The notes: a model not told the origin generated them from the letters alone. 64,000 nucleotides of DNA from Phallusia mammillata (GCA_003260075.1 QLIY01000136.1:1-64000), one strand, 5' to 3'. Positions 25,321-38,435 are shown, counted from the stretch's first letter. Translations and numbers: made by a program.

Positions 25321-25798
25321 CTTTAACAGCTGTATGTAGTAAAACCCGATTGTTATTTTAGTCGTCTCCAGTGCCTGTTTGGTGTTAACAATCAGTATTC
25401 GCGGATTGTCGTTTTGTGGAGTGGTCAGTCGAAAAATCGCTTATTAGTAATCACTACGGCGACAGAGATTAGGAGCGCTTAATCGCCACAATCCGTTTCA
25501 TTACCACTCTCCGATCGCCTCGTTTGCCCTTCGTGCAAACTGAAAACATATGTCGGTATATTGCCTGAAACAAAAATCATTACCAGGGAGGTAGGCTAGT
25601 TTTTAAAAAAAGTTTGGCCAGGCAAGTGTTTGTGAGCAAAATAGCTTTTTAGTAAGTCTATATAGTGTTGTGTTGTTTGTAAAGTTTAGTATTGCCATTA
25701 AGAATAAATCCCTTATGTTCCAAGAAATATGATGCCAAATTGAATAGTTATATAACGTACAGAAAAACGATTGGGTGTAAGCTCTGACTGATTGAAGA

Positions 25799-28700
25799 AT
25801 GCAATTTGTTACCTATTTTGTTTTACCTGTGTTGACGTTCTGGTGTCTTTACATTAAAACTGGTAAGAAGGGAGCAAATATCAAATGTGGCTGACTACTC
25901 TAAATGGAGTATTTTTTATTAAATACAGCTTCAGTGGAGTCTGCGAAAATCGGTTTACGTACATGTGTATTTTACGTACATTCGTGTAGTTTTATGTAGT
26001 TTACCTATGTAGTTTTATTGTTTACGTACTGTTCTTGCATTAAAAGGAATTGTTATGGTTCAGCACTCATTGCATTAAATAGTTACTTTCAAATGTTTAT
26101 GCTTTTGTCAATATGTATTTTTTTGCCTTTCAGTAACAGGCAATCCACAATTACTGTGGAGCGCAGAAAGGACAGAGTTTCGGTCTTCAGGAATTTACTT
26201 GGCGCCAGCGCTGCCTTCCCAGCAACGAACATCCGGCGGTTTCATTTTCAGCAAAAGGATTTTAAGTTTAAAGCTTCCGCACTTTATCGGCTCCGTCGAC
26301 AGGTAATGGGCAAGCGATTTTCATAAGTTTGAATTTGTTTCTCAGAACGGTTGTTTTTGTCACATAAACGCGACATACGTTTCTCTTGTTTCCTGTAGCA
26401 ATGACGCAAAGGGACAAATTGCTATTATGGATGTCGGCCGCGGAAACCTTGCTATTGTCAGTAAACAGACGCATTCGATTCTTCGATACCACAAAGGACT
26501 TACAAAACAAGGTTAACACGCTTTTCCATATTAGTTGGAACATATAAGCCAGAAGTATATTGTCCTAAGGCTATTCTTTATCTTATCCCTGCTTGAAGAA
26601 ATATTTGTGCGTTGGTATATCATTCAACAGGAATTCAAACGACGTGTAACTCCTGTTTTGTAATACTAGATTTTCAAAAACAAAATCCGCCATACATACA
26701 TGGACTTGAAAAGCAATTTAATCAAAAACATAACTGGCAGGGTACTTGTATATACCGAATACATCATGCAGACAACTCTCTATGTACAGAAGTACTCTGG
26801 CAGTTATGTTTTTGATTAAATTTAAATATCACCGGGCGGTGCTCGTAATGCAGTAAAATACCTCTTAGAAACCATATTTTGTTTGTTAACAGCCACTGCA
26901 GTGTCCATAGACTGGACCACTGGAAATATATACTGGACCGATCAAGGTCACAAGTGGTTGTTTGTTTCCACATCTGACTTTAACCATTCCACTGTGGTCG
27001 TGCCAAACGTTGCCGCTCCGAGAGGTATAGCAGTTTACCCACAAAAGGGGTAAGTTTATTATATTGGGAGCAACATGAAAAAACACGGTCCCCCCCCCCA
27101 CAAGTGGTTGTTTGTTTCCACATCTGACTTTAACCATTCCACTGTGGCCGTGCCAAACGTTGCCGCTCCAAGAGGTATAGCAGTTTACCCACAAAAGGGG
27201 TAAGTTTATTATATTTGGAGCAACATGAAAAAACACGGTACGGTTTTTTGTTTATTTTTTTAAATGGTGTGATTAATTTGCAGGCTGCTGTTTTGGAGTG
27301 AACTAGGCGATGGAATGGGTTCCTCGAAAATTATGCGTTCCTCCCTTTCTGGAGAGAAGCCGACCACAGTCGTTGCAACAGTGGGAACACCATCGGCTAT
27401 TTCCATCGATTACGAAAACGAAAAGTATAATTTGATGACGTAAAAATTTGATGAAACCGCGAATATAAATTGAACTTTAATTTAATTTGTTCAGACTATA
27501 CTGGATCGACAAAAGTTCGATGGCCATTTATCAAGTGGATGTTTATGGCAAAACAACATATCAGATGTTATTCGCCAATTCGACAATGGTGCTGGAGGAT
27601 TTACACGTGTTCAGGGTAAGCTTCGATTAATCTTATCCTAATGAAAACGGTTTATAATATAAACCATACTATATGACGTACTTACGAACGTTCGTTACGC
27701 TATGGTTGTTTTTTGTAGTAAATGAGAGAAAAACGGGTTTCTTTTCAAATCCATTGACCCCCCCCCCTTCGATTAATCTTATCCTAATGAAAACGGTTTA
27801 TAATATAAACCATACATATGACGTACTTACGAACGTTCGTAACGCTATGGTTGTTTTTTGTAGTAAATGAGAGAAAAACGGGTTTCGTTTCAAATCCATT
27901 GGTTGATTGAGTTTATAACTCTTAAATGGCTTTTGCTGAAACCTGTTTTTTGTAACAAAGCCAAACCCTAAGACAATACCTTGGTGTGTATGAACGTTGG
28001 TATCGCCCTATTTTTAAGTAAAATAAGACCGTTTTTTCTTTTTAATTCAAGTGACTGAGTTCATAACTCCTTCACACGCGCGATCGATATTGCTTCGAAG
28101 ATTTTAGAACAACGCAAAACATTAAAGCCTAAGCATGCACCCAGTTTTAATCTGATGTACGGTTTTGCGCAGGACTGGATCTACGTCACAGCTAACAACG
28201 TAAATCAAATTCTAATGCTTAACAAAACAACAGGCGACGTGATAAGAACCATTCGTACCCACTTGCCAACTGCTGTCACCGTAGTTGGAGGAGATGCACA
28301 GCCGAACTCGCCAGGTGGGTGCTGAACACTTAACTGCATCAAGAGGGTTGGTATACGTAGATATGCATGTTGGTATTAGCGAAACATGTTTGAGTGTAGC
28401 GTTGCTGATGTAATGCAAATAGTACGATCGGTGTTTTTGCATTTTTAAACCTACCGCCCAAAATGACTGAAGCACGACAAAAAAATATATTCAATATGCT
28501 ATATCTTTTGGAGTTTTGATAACACCGAACTTTGTGCTTTTCACGCGTATTTTCAGTTCAGCCTTGACTAAATACAAAATTTAATTAAAACCGTAAAACT
28601 GTTGTCGTATCAGTACGCTATTCATGTTTGCATTGGCGCTTTCAACGCACATAAATTGTGGTGAGAATAACAACGCACGTTTTATCGCACAGGACCGTGT

Positions 28701-31700
28701 GACATTAAAAACGGTGGCTGTGAGCACTTCTGCTTCCCACAACCACCAGGAAATTTACGGAAATGCGGCTGCAGCTTGGGAATGGATTTGGGATCAGACG
28801 GCACCTCATGTGTATCAAGTAGAGTAAAAACGAACTGAATGTGAAAAATCAAACTCTATCCAAAGTCCATTTTTTTGCCAGAACTGATGAAAGACAATTT
28901 TCACTTGGTAGTCGACTCGGATATGCGATGGATTTTTCAAGTGTCCGCAGACGGCCAACGTTACACAAAGTTAAATCTTTCCGGTCTGAACATACCTGTG
29001 CAAACGCAATACGACCCAGAGACTAAAAGGGTATGGAAAAATTCAAAACATATACTTGTCATTTTAGACCACTGTGCTAAGACCACACATGGTTTAATAA
29101 GTCTGTCTTGAAGGTTTACTGGACAGATATTGGGTCATCTTCGGTCAATCGCGCTGACTTGGATGGCAGTAATCACGTGGTGATAGCAAAGACAAACGTT
29201 CGACAACCCACCGGATTAGCTCTGGACCGCTATTCGAAAAATTTGTACTGGACGGACGAAGGTAACAGAAAGTTCAAAAAAGTAACAAAAAACATTACAA
29301 TGTAGATGTGAGAAATAGACACAGAATCTCGCTAATGATGGCATAAGCAATTGCCGAAACGTTTAAACAAAATAACATGTCGCTTTTTACATCTATTCGT
29401 ACCGTTATATCCTAGACATCACTAGGCTGAACAGATCCGTGTATAGTGTTACTAAGCATAGCAAATGTGTGAGAGGCACAGGAAAATGTTTTCAGGCTTG
29501 ATATAATATTTTGTGGCATTGGACGTTCTCAGTAATGTTTGGACAACAACATGCTTGGTGACTAAAAGTCTTGATGTCAAACGTGTAAACTTTCACATTC
29601 ATAGGAACCGGAACGATTAATGTGGTACGAACTGATGGGAAACACAGAAAAACGCTTCTTTCTAACTTTACTTTGCCACGTGGTTTGGTGGTCGACCCCA
29701 CGTTGGGTTATATGTGGTGGTCGGACTGGGGAAGAAACACGATTGAAATGGCGAATATGGATGGCAGTGGAAGAAAAGTTATCGTCGATGAAGGCGTGGA
29801 GTGGGTGAACGGATTGGCACTTGATTATTCAGGTCAGTTGACTCGGTTTGTTTGGCATAACTTGCCATAAAGTTAACGTTACCACCAATCACGAAATATC
29901 AATTTATCATTTCAATAGTGTCGAATGTGGTTATATAGCATCAACATTGTGTCACCAACATTTTGTAGTAAAAGCTGTACTCAAAATTTCACCCAAATGT
30001 TGTATTATAAAGTAGAAACCAAAGCCAAACTGGATCTTAAAAGTAGGCTTAAATTTTTTCTAGCATCCAAGCTCTACTGGTGTGATGCAAAAAAGGACAC
30101 CATCGAGATGGCTGACATGGATGGTGAAAACCGACAAGTGGTAAAAAAGTTTGACGACAATGACACACACGTGTTTGGAATCGACACAAGTGATGGTAAG
30201 AGTCGCCCCAAAACATGAGATGTAATTTAGTTGCACACTAACCAATGCGCAGTAGTGAAATCAGTACATAATAGTTAAACATCACATTTGGAACAACAAA
30301 CACCATGCCAAAAAAGAAGTTTCGTTTTAAACAGAAAATAATCCGGTTTTATGTTGAAGGCAAAGTGATATTTGGTATGGTAACGACGTATCGTTCTTTG
30401 TTTTAAGATTTTATTTACTGGACGGACTGGAGTCGCCCGTCTGTTATGCGCATGCGCAAGAACACCCCCGAAAGGGTGGTTCAAGAATTTGGTCCGCAAA
30501 TCTTCGAAAAAGCAAGCGACGTTCACAGTTTTACTGGCAGCAAAACTGCACCACTTGAAAATGGTAAGCAACCCTAACACTTACTTAAACAAACACCTGA
30601 GACAGGGAACTTTTCGAAAAATGTTATATGTGCAAAACTCAAGCATTTGGTTTTGTCTTTTTTCCAAACCAAAATAATATTTAATTATAAGTTATGTCGG
30701 ACTAAACAAATTTTAATTATTGTTTAACCCCAATGCGGTTGTTGCAAAAGTTTAAACAAAATTCACTGATTTTAAGCTAGTATTTTTACAAAATAGGAAC
30801 AAGTCCTTGCCAGGATGCGAATGGAAACTGCACTGGCTTATGTATTCCACTGCCCAAAAATCGAACGTCACTGAATGCAATCAACGGGGAAAATGACATA
30901 TATCTTACGTCTCGGATATGTCTGTGTGGCAACGAACAACAAGACAAAGATTGCGATAAGCCCAGCAACAGCACCGACGGCATTGCACCGACCTTTAACG
31001 GAACCTGTCCAGGTCCAATGACATTTGTGGCCCCGCGATGTGGTAGCAAGGTCTTGGTCAACTATAAGGTTCGTTCCAAGACTGTTTGGAGATTAGTTTT
31101 TAATGTGTGAAAAGTGTTTGGGTTTGGGCAGTGGTGTCGATATTAAATTCCCTTTAGAAGGAATTCCAATGTTACAGTTACCTGAAAAATGGCATTTTTT
31201 GAACAATTCTGTAGAACAAGAATATGTTATATTATTGTACAAGTGGTTCCCTTTTTAACTATTAGCACCCAAATCGTGAAAGTGTTATCGATTCGAGAGT
31301 CAGCTCAGCAGATAAAACGCGTATCTTAATGCAAACAATAAAAAAATATCCTTTTTTCAATTTTTTTTTTTCAATTTCTAGGACAAAACTATAAACTTTA
31401 GTTAATTTGTTTTTGCTTATCCGCAAATGTTTTCAAAAAATGGTTGCAACTAGACCGGATAATCGCAAAAGCACAGAAAAAAAATGACTAGTAGTAAATA
31501 TTTTGTTTTAGATGCCAGCTGCCAGCGATAATTCTGGCGAAGTCCGATTAGAAACTCCAGCGAGACCTCCGCCTGTAAACCTGACTGAAGGAGAATACGA
31601 GCATCGCTACACTGCAGTTGATGCGGCAGGAAACCACGACACTTGTGCTGTTCTCATCTCAGTTAAAGGTACAAAGTTGTGTTCATGACATTTTAAATTA

Positions 31701-33893
31701 GCCACAACTTTTCAGAGACTGAATTTATTACGGTTTTGAATACTGTATTAAAGGATTTTGCCATAATAATACATTGTGAACGAAAACATTGGTTGCGTAA
31801 ATTTAGATTTTACTGAATGTTGGTAGTAAACGTTGGATGTTGTTTTGTTTCAAACAACTTGTTTGTCGGTTTTAAAATCTCAAGGTATGTATGTAATCGT
31901 GCTGCTGTAAACCTTCAGTGCCGACGATTTGGTTTATTTGGTTTTAGTTCGCCTTACTACACCAATAAGAATAGCTATCACGTCAACAAATACAATTACA
32001 CTGCATTGTAAACAATAACACTGCTGGTTGCGTAAATGTAAGTTGCACTGATTGTTACTATAGTAGTAAAGATTTGATACACCCTGATGAAAGCGACCTG
32101 TAAATAAACGTCGAAACGTTGGTATAATACCAATATGAGCTCTATAAATTTGATATTACGTCTGGTAGCAACAGCTTACATAAGGTTTGATTTACGTTTA
32201 TCAGTTATTCGCTGCGGATTGCCAGAAGAGTATCTAAAACAGCGCAGAGCCAAAGCAACAAGCTTTTCATGCGACGACTTTTACGGATCCCAAGTGCTGG
32301 TGGATTGTGTGAACGGGACCAGTATGGACAAGCAGCAGTTTCTGGAATGTGAAAACGACGGCAAATGGAGCGGAGAGCCTGTGTGCTTTTATAGCGAACC
32401 AATCGACGAAGGTTAGGATAAAACTGTTTTTTTGGTATGAGTTTGCATTGCGTTAAGGCAGTGGTCGCCGGTCCGCGAGAAGTTCGTTACTGGGCCGTAT
32501 ACTGTTTCAGGTCAAATGCTTCAAAATATTTTTCCAATGTATCCCGGGATGATAAACTAATTTATGCGTTTTCATTGCTAAATATTTGTAGATTTGTGGA
32601 GGCCGGTCCGCGACAAATTTTCAGTTTCAAAAATGGTCCGCAGTGCAAAAAAGGTTGCCGACCCCTGCGTTAAGGAACAAAATTGTTGAAAATGTATTTA
32701 AATTTCATGTATTAAGTGTCAACTGCAGATATCAACGTTTATTGTCATCAAACATCATAAAAAGGATAACCTGAGTTTCTCCACAAAATATGTTATCTAC
32801 TTAAGTGATCTTATGTTGAAAAACAACTGTGAAAAGGGGTAGAGCGTTAGTTTATAATGGAGCTATGACTACTTGAAGTGTAATTTTTGTATCAGCCCTT
32901 TGCTTAAGTTTGTATAAACTAGGGATCAACCATGATTCCGAAAAAACAATAACAATCATTTTTTTCTGCATTTAAAGATGATGAGACAACGCCACCACCA
33001 ATTCCAGAATCCACAATGTCACCAACCGAAGCCGTTCAAACAACAAGTAGGTCCAATATAACTCAACCGTAAACTGGTCATCTAAGTAAATACTAAATTA
33101 CTTTGATTTAGAAACTCCACCGTCTGTAGCTGACCCCAAACACAGAAATGTTGAAGATACATCACCTTTTAACTTGTCACTAATAATTCCTGTTGCTGTT
33201 GCTATAGCGGTGATTATTATGGCAGCGATTGCGTACTGGTGTTACAGGTACGTTTAGCTAAGCAGTATTCAATATAGTTTATCAAGTATGTACGATTCCT
33301 ATATTCTTCGCTTTATTTTTTTCGTCAATTGTGGCAGGCTCGGAGAAAGAATTTATTATCACCAAAGACTTGTCTATATTTATTTGCCTTGCTATCAACA
33401 AAATGTATGACACAAAGATTTGTTCAATGTGATTTTGAGCATTTTTGTTATAACCTTACTCATAGACAACCCATTGTACAAATGAAACTGATTATGATCC
33501 CCCCCCCCCCCAAAATGTATGACACAAAGATTTGTTCAATGTGATTTTGAGCATTTTTTTATACCTTACTCATGGACAACCCATTGTACAAATGAAACTG
33601 ATTATGATCACCTATCGCGATTAACCAACGCTTAACTGTTTCCTAGATCCAATAGCATGCCTTTATTGGCAGCGATGGAAAAGACCTTGTCATACCGAAA
33701 TGACGATGCAAACCGCGATACGTTTACATTAGACGTGGCAAAATCTCCTGGACCTTCTGAACCGGGATCAGGAAACGGGGAAGAGACGTTCCCACGCTCA
33801 AGTGCACAAACTGAGGAAGGTCGCACAAGCGGTTCCAGCATCGCAATAGACGCTCGTAGCGCACGTTCAAGTTCTTACGGAACGATCTCGTAG
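25799..33893 (+). CDS. Single-pass receptor with YWTD propellers, EGF, HYR and sushi domains
   Basis: Nineteen exons with matching phases: 25799-25862, 26134-26302, 26399-26511, 26893-27049, 27284-27424, 27495-27615, 28173-28314, 28693-28818, 28882-29030, 29114-29261, 29605-29832, 30064-30195, 30408-30563, 30797-31068, 31512-31668, 32205-32411, 32978-33046, 33112-33247, 33647-33893. They sum to 977 residues and a stop. Order: signal peptide ([16 protein letters not shown]); first YWTD propeller ([16 protein letters not shown]); EGF module ([12 protein letters not shown]); second propeller ([40 protein letters not shown]); Cys-rich EGF-like segment; HYR; sushi ([15 protein letters not shown]); Pro/Thr stalk; transmembrane helix; Ser-rich tail of about 80 residues without an NPxY motif. 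The propeller-EGF alternation is LRP-like, but HYR plus sushi is not. Ligand unknown. Confidence 0.85.
27050..27283. repeat. Duplicated copy of receptor exon 4 after a C tract
   Basis: 27100-27236 repeats 26949-27089, that is, most of the preceding exon and its donor, after a 10-bp C tract (27090-27099). I used the first copy because it alone has the 5' part of the exon with acceptor. Intron sequence continues to 27283. Confidence 0.7.
27616..28172. repeat. Receptor intron with tract-linked duplicate
   Basis: Blocks about 27617-27757 and 27768-27900 are near-identical (TTCGATTAATCTTATCCTAA start both) and meet at a 10-bp C tract (27758-27767). The rest is ordinary intron. Confidence 0.7.
30900..31668 (+). 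other. HYR (hyalin repeat) domain split over two receptor exons
   Basis: Begins [12 protein letters not shown] near the end of exon 30797-31068 and continues in 31512-31668 with [19 protein letters not shown] and [19 protein letters not shown]. The DNSG, YTA-D-AGN and Cys pattern is typical of HYR domains, an immunoglobulin-like fold found in adhesion and complement-type proteins. Exon 32205-32411 follows with one sushi domain. Confidence 0.78.
31069..31511. other. Receptor intron, no feature
   Basis: AT-rich intron between the two HYR exons. Nothing recognised. Confidence 0.5.
31669..32204. repeat. Receptor intron with dispersed repeat
   Basis: About 31890-32000 (GTGCCGACGATTTGGTTT, then CACCAATAAGAATAGCTATC) resembles blocks at about 33920-34060 and 34280-34420. 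A CTGATGA...CGTCGAAACGTTGG motif lies at 32084-32122. Confidence 0.5.
32459..32667. mobile_element. hAT-type non-autonomous element with perfect TSD
   Basis: Starts CAGTGGTCGCCGGTCC and ends GGTTGCCGACCCCTG; CGTTAAGG flanks both sides (32451-32458 and 32668-32675). 209 bp, in the receptor intron after the sushi exon. Confidence 0.85.
33112..33247 (+). other. Transmembrane exon of the receptor
   Basis: Encodes [20 protein letters not shown] followed by YWCYR, a hydrophobic helix with a following Arg, giving an extracellular N-terminus and cytoplasmic C-terminus. It is preceded by a Pro/Thr-rich stalk exon (32978-33046). Confidence 0.82.
33248..33646. repeat. Receptor intron with tract-linked duplicate
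   Basis: About 33402-33498 and 33512-33609 are near-identical (AAAATGTATGACACAAAG) and meet at a 13-bp C tract (33499-33511). Confidence 0.75.
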
Positions 33894-34649
33894 CGTTGCG
33901 GGAATAAATTTGTTTTTTGGTCGGTTGTAAACTTAATGTATTTAACCTTGTTGTTGGAAACTATTGGTGCCGAGGATTTTGGTTTGTATTTTTAGGTCGC
34001 CTGGATACGCCAATAAGAGCAGTTATCTATCAACAAATACAAGCGCGAAAAAACTCTATAACACACATTTGTATTGCACAGCGTCAGCAAGGCATTACCA
34101 AATTACCAAAGCAAGGTAAAATCGCATTTTAATTGGCCCACTCATTTTATGTATGTGATACGGAAATTATCAATTGTATATTTTGACAACAGCATGACTT
34201 TAGTGGACAACAAATTGGTCGTAAGTTACTAATTGACTTTGTTGAGGTCGCCCCCCCCCCTTGCGGGAATAAATTTTTTTTGGTCGGTTATAAACTTAAT
34301 GTATTTAACCTTGTTGTTTGAAACTATTGGTGCCGAGGATTTTGGTTTGTAATTTTAGGTCGCCTGGGTACGCCAATAAGAGCAGTTATCTATCAACAAA
34401 TACAAGCGCAAAAAAACGCTATAACACACATTTGTATTGCACAGCGTCAGCAAGGTTTATTTAAATACTACCAATTACCAAAGCAAGGTAAAATCGCATT
34501 TTAATTGCCCCCCCCCCCCACTACTTAGCGGTCACCCAAACCAAACCTTAAAAAAACCTGTGTATGTGATACGGAAATTATCAATTGTATATTTTTGACA
34601 ACAGCATGACTTTAGTGGACAACAAATTGTTCGCAAGTTACTGATTGAT
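33894..34649. repeat. Intergenic region of duplicated blocks
   Basis: 33896-34249 is largely repeated at 34261-34649, with C tracts at 34251-34260 and 34508-34519. The copies differ by small substitutions and indels (for example an extra TTTATTTAAATACTACC in the second). The unit is related to repeat sequence at 31890-32000. Confidence 0.65.
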
Positions 34650-35700
34650 TTAGTTGAGGTCATCCCACAAGCCTGACCAACCGGTTGCATCACCCATTTC
34701 CTTGATTCGTTTGTCGATGGCTGCCGCCTGCTCTTCGCTTAAGTGATTTTTCCAGTCGCCGATTTGCCCTTTGCGAATAAAAGGCTGTTGGTCCGTCCTA
34801 GCAGACAGGGTCTAAAAGCGACAAAATTTACAATACAATTTATTTACCAAGGCCTGTTGGACTTTAGGCGTATCCTTTATGAAGTAAACAATAAAAAAAA
34901 GATACAAAAAACTAACCGTCGCAGCACAAATCACTTACCCACTTATGTTCCTGACTTTTCATAGATTTTAAAGAACTTAACTCGACCACTGTGTCCAGCA
35001 ATTTTCCGTTGTTTGCCAGCAATGCCTTTTCATACTGATCACCGAGAAATTTTCCAACTTTAAGCACCTGGTTCTTAATGTCTCTCTTTAAGTCTTCGTA
35101 AAGTAGAAATAGAACATTTGGATCATCTCGCTTTGCATGCCAACCGCTTACGTGATCAAAATAACTTCCAAACTCGACCTCTCCGTAAGTGTACAAATCG
35201 AAAAGTGCGTCGAACTTTAGGTCTGGGCATCCATAGTGTTCCTTGAAGCCCTTGCAGTGGTAAAAGTAAGAGATTAGTGAATCCTTGGGGTTTCGTGTGA
35301 TATTGAGGTATTTGGCGTTTTTGTTGTAAGGTATCCAACTCTGCGGCAAGTGACATTTTATGATTCGAGGGTAAACTTTGTTGTCGATTTTCAGCACTGC
35401 CGTCGCCCCGTCAAACTCAAGCATTGGCATCGAGTACCGTATTTTGTCTGGAATCGGCTCACCATTATGCACAATCAGCCAAACAATGTTTTGCAGCCAT
35501 GTTGTGCCACATTTAGGATAAGAACAGACAAAAATATCACTATCCTCGGCTTCGTACCTCACAGCATCGTCTAATTCTTTCTGTTCAAAGTCCATTGGAT
35601 ACAGTGTTGTTCCATCTCTATTTGGATGCTTCAGTCGAATAAAACTCGGCATTTCAGAGTTGTCCAAATCACTTACTTGGTTTTGCTTAACGTGTGACAT
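34650..35700 (-). CDS. Cytosolic sulfotransferase, copy 1 (divergent)
   Basis: PAPS-dependent sulfotransferase of the SULT family, cytosolic, acting on small hydroxyl or amine substrates not predictable from sequence. Two exons, 35700-34939 and 34811-34650, give 271 residues, near the usual ~290. PAPS-binding loop SYPKCGTTWLQN; catalytic His in RIIKCHLPQSW; 3'-phosphate-binding LNITRNPKDSLISYFYH; C-terminal FIRKGQIGDWKNHLSEEQ. The donor (AAGTGG/GTAAGT) is at the same place as in copy 2. It is the most diverged member by eye (EMPSFIRLKHPNRDG near the N-terminus) and appears intact. A truncated relative of its first exon is at 42334-42423. Confidence 0.88.
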
Positions 35701-37285
35701 ATCTCTGTTTTATTTACTTCAATAACCTACATGTAAACATAAATTACTAGCTTAACTGTACAACTAATCAAGTAACATTCCATATTTGACTAGTTCTGCA
35801 ATTCAAACATTAACGAAAACATATGTTAACGACTAGTGGCAAGAGCTTTTCTTATTTCAAAGCATTTTGTCACGAAACGTGAGATGAATGAGAAAACTCG
35901 CCAACCTTTTCAGCAGAGTAGCTTCCCGATAACAATCTTGCAACCTAACCAAATTGTGCACACAGAGGCTTTGGTATTCAAACCAAACACGTTAGCTTGC
36001 ACACTGTTCTCTATTTTCTACGCTCGAGGCCACTGTGTAAACATGGGCTGCAGCTCTGTGCTATGCGGTCAACGCAGTGATTGCTTGGTCAATACAAAAC
36101 AAGGCTATCAGGACATCACAAACAGTCCTAAACTAGTCAGGTCAGATACCTCCAACCTAACATGAGTTAAAAGTTTTCGTTTGACACACCACGCACTGTA
36201 GGGATGTTTCATGTACGGCGTACGCTCTCCACAAACACTGAAGTTCGCATGCGTCAAGTGCACGGCCGGATGCACAGCAACCATACGTATTGCTACGTCA
36301 CCTTATCATGTGACGAAACTAAAGAATGCGCGTGACAACATTTTAGTTAGCAATAGTGGTCTGTACCAGATGATATCGGGCATTCTGGTTGTAATTTAAC
36401 TGATTAAACATTGACAACCCAAGCGGAATGTTTATCACATAAATGCTTTTGTTTTTGGCAGTGACCAGTAGCGAAAATACAGATGAAATACAGATGACAG
36501 TTATTTGTTTATACTGCATGTTGGTAGCTTTTAGATTCAGTTCAAGCATAGATCGGTCCGTGTTTACGTTGATGTTGATTTAAATCGTATAGAGTTTTAA
36601 AATGTGGTCAGAACAATGTGACATAAATTTAAACGAGTTGTTGTACATGTAGTTTTTCAGTGTTTTTCGGGACAATATGGAGAATCTACTAACACCATAA
36701 CTCACGTCAGCAGCACATTTGGTTAATTTTCGATAGGTGGCAAAAAACACAAATCCCTATTGAAAACAGAATATCCAAAAATATGCTGACGGTTGGGGCT
36801 ATTAGGGTTTGGTTTCGGTATTATCTATAAAATTTAATGAAACTTCATCTAAAATTTAGTTCGTATTGTAAAATTTTTAAAACTTACTTTTCAACCATAC
36901 CCCTTTTTAGCCGCCAAATAAAAAAATATCTCCTGCGCACTTACCGAAAACTAGGTAAATGTGCAGCTGACGTGAGTTATGGTGTTAGTAGCTCTACCGG
37001 ACAATATAGGCTGTAGGATTTGAAGTCGCATTACGCACAAGAAAAGGAAATTGTAACTATTGTTCAACAAAAATCTAACGTTTGATTTTTATTTAACTAT
37101 TGTGCTTTTTGTATGATAATATAGAATCAAATAGGCCCCCCCCCCTGAAGTCGCATTACGCACAAGAAAAGGAAATTGTAACTATTGTTCAACGAAAATC
37201 TAACGTTTTATTTTTATTTAACTATTGTGATTTTTGTATGACAATATAGAATCAAATAGGACGAAAACAGCACATAGGGTGAACA
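35701..37285. other. Intergenic region between divergent sulfotransferases 1 and 2
   Basis: Contains MITE copy B (36686-36991) and a tract-linked duplicate: about 37018-37135 is repeated at 37146-37263 across a C tract (37136-37145). Presumed promoters of both flanking genes lie here. No other gene supported. Confidence 0.6.
36686..36991. mobile_element. MITE copy B (CTACTAACACC ends), best preserved
   Basis: Terminal inverted repeats of about 25 bp: left begins CTACTAACACCATAACTCAC, right ends GTGAGTTATGGTGTTAGTAG. 306 bp with interior TAATTTTCGATAGGTGGC and GGGGCTATTAGGGTTTGG. Same family as 3280-3575 and 44352-44649. Confidence 0.8.
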
Positions 37286-38394
37286 ATGTTTTTCACACTT
37301 AAGCACCCAGTGACAGAGGACACCTCCAAATTTGGAAAGAGTATTCACCAGAAGGACATTGACGAGGCACTGCAATATAAAGCTGGTCCCACGGACGTCT
37401 TTATTTGTTCCTATGCTAAAACCGGAACGACATGGTTGCAGAATATAGCATGGCTTATTCTCCACCATGGACGAGATATGCAAGGCTGTCTTCGTGACAA
37501 CATTCCAATGTTAGAATTTGACGGTAGCAACTTTACAAACCAAATTGACAACACTGAGTATCCCCGCCTCATAAAGACACACATCAAGCAGAGCTGGGTA
37601 CCTTTTCATCTAAAAGCAAAGTACCTGTACATCACACGTAACCCGAAAGACGCCATGGTTTCAATGTACTTTCACTACAAGGGTTTTCCACAATACCTTG
37701 ATGCAATCGATTTTGACAAGCTTTTTGATATGTTCGCGCAAGGTGAAACTAACATAAACGGCTACTTCGACCACGTGACCGAATGGTACGAGAAGCGAAA
37801 TGAATCAAATGTTCTGTTTCTGCTCTACGAGAATTTGAAGCAAGACGCAGAAGGTCAAATATTGGGAATTGCAAGATTTCTGGGCGAGGAATATTACGAG
37901 GCGCTGCTAAAAGAGGACCGGAAACTATTGAAAGTCATTGTGGAGAAAAGCAGTTTTAAGCACATGAAAAACAACAGCAACGTTAAATGGGTATGACTTG
38001 AAAGTAGCCAATTTAAAATCATATCTATCCTGGTCCATGTACAAATTTACAAGTCAATTTTATAGAAGACCTTTAAAATGTCCTTAGCCACGTTAAAACA
38101 CCCGCAACACGCTGGAGTGCTTCAAAAAGAAAAAAGTTCTCAAATACATGAATACGATTTGGAAAGTCGGTTTGAGAGTTTAAGTAGTTGTAACATTTCG
38201 TTAAAGAAACCAATAGTTTTGTTTCTACAACCTAACCAATTGTTGGTACTATTTGTTGGCAGACAAGCTTAAAATATTGTTTGTATTTTTTGTTGGCAGA
38301 CAAGTGCAGAACGTCCAGCTGATTTGCCCTTCATTCGTCAAGGCCAAGTGGGCGATTGGCGAAATCACCTTAGTTCTGAACAATCTAAAATTAT

Positions 38395-38435
<41 letters not shown>

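Larger units (their letters stand above)
23640..25798. other. Intergenic region with palindromic array and hAT element
   Basis: Between divergent katanin and the receptor gene. It contains the inverted array at 23757-24092, an hAT element at 25004-25320 and otherwise unrecognised AT-rich sequence. No convincing gene seen at 24150-25000. Confidence 0.55.
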
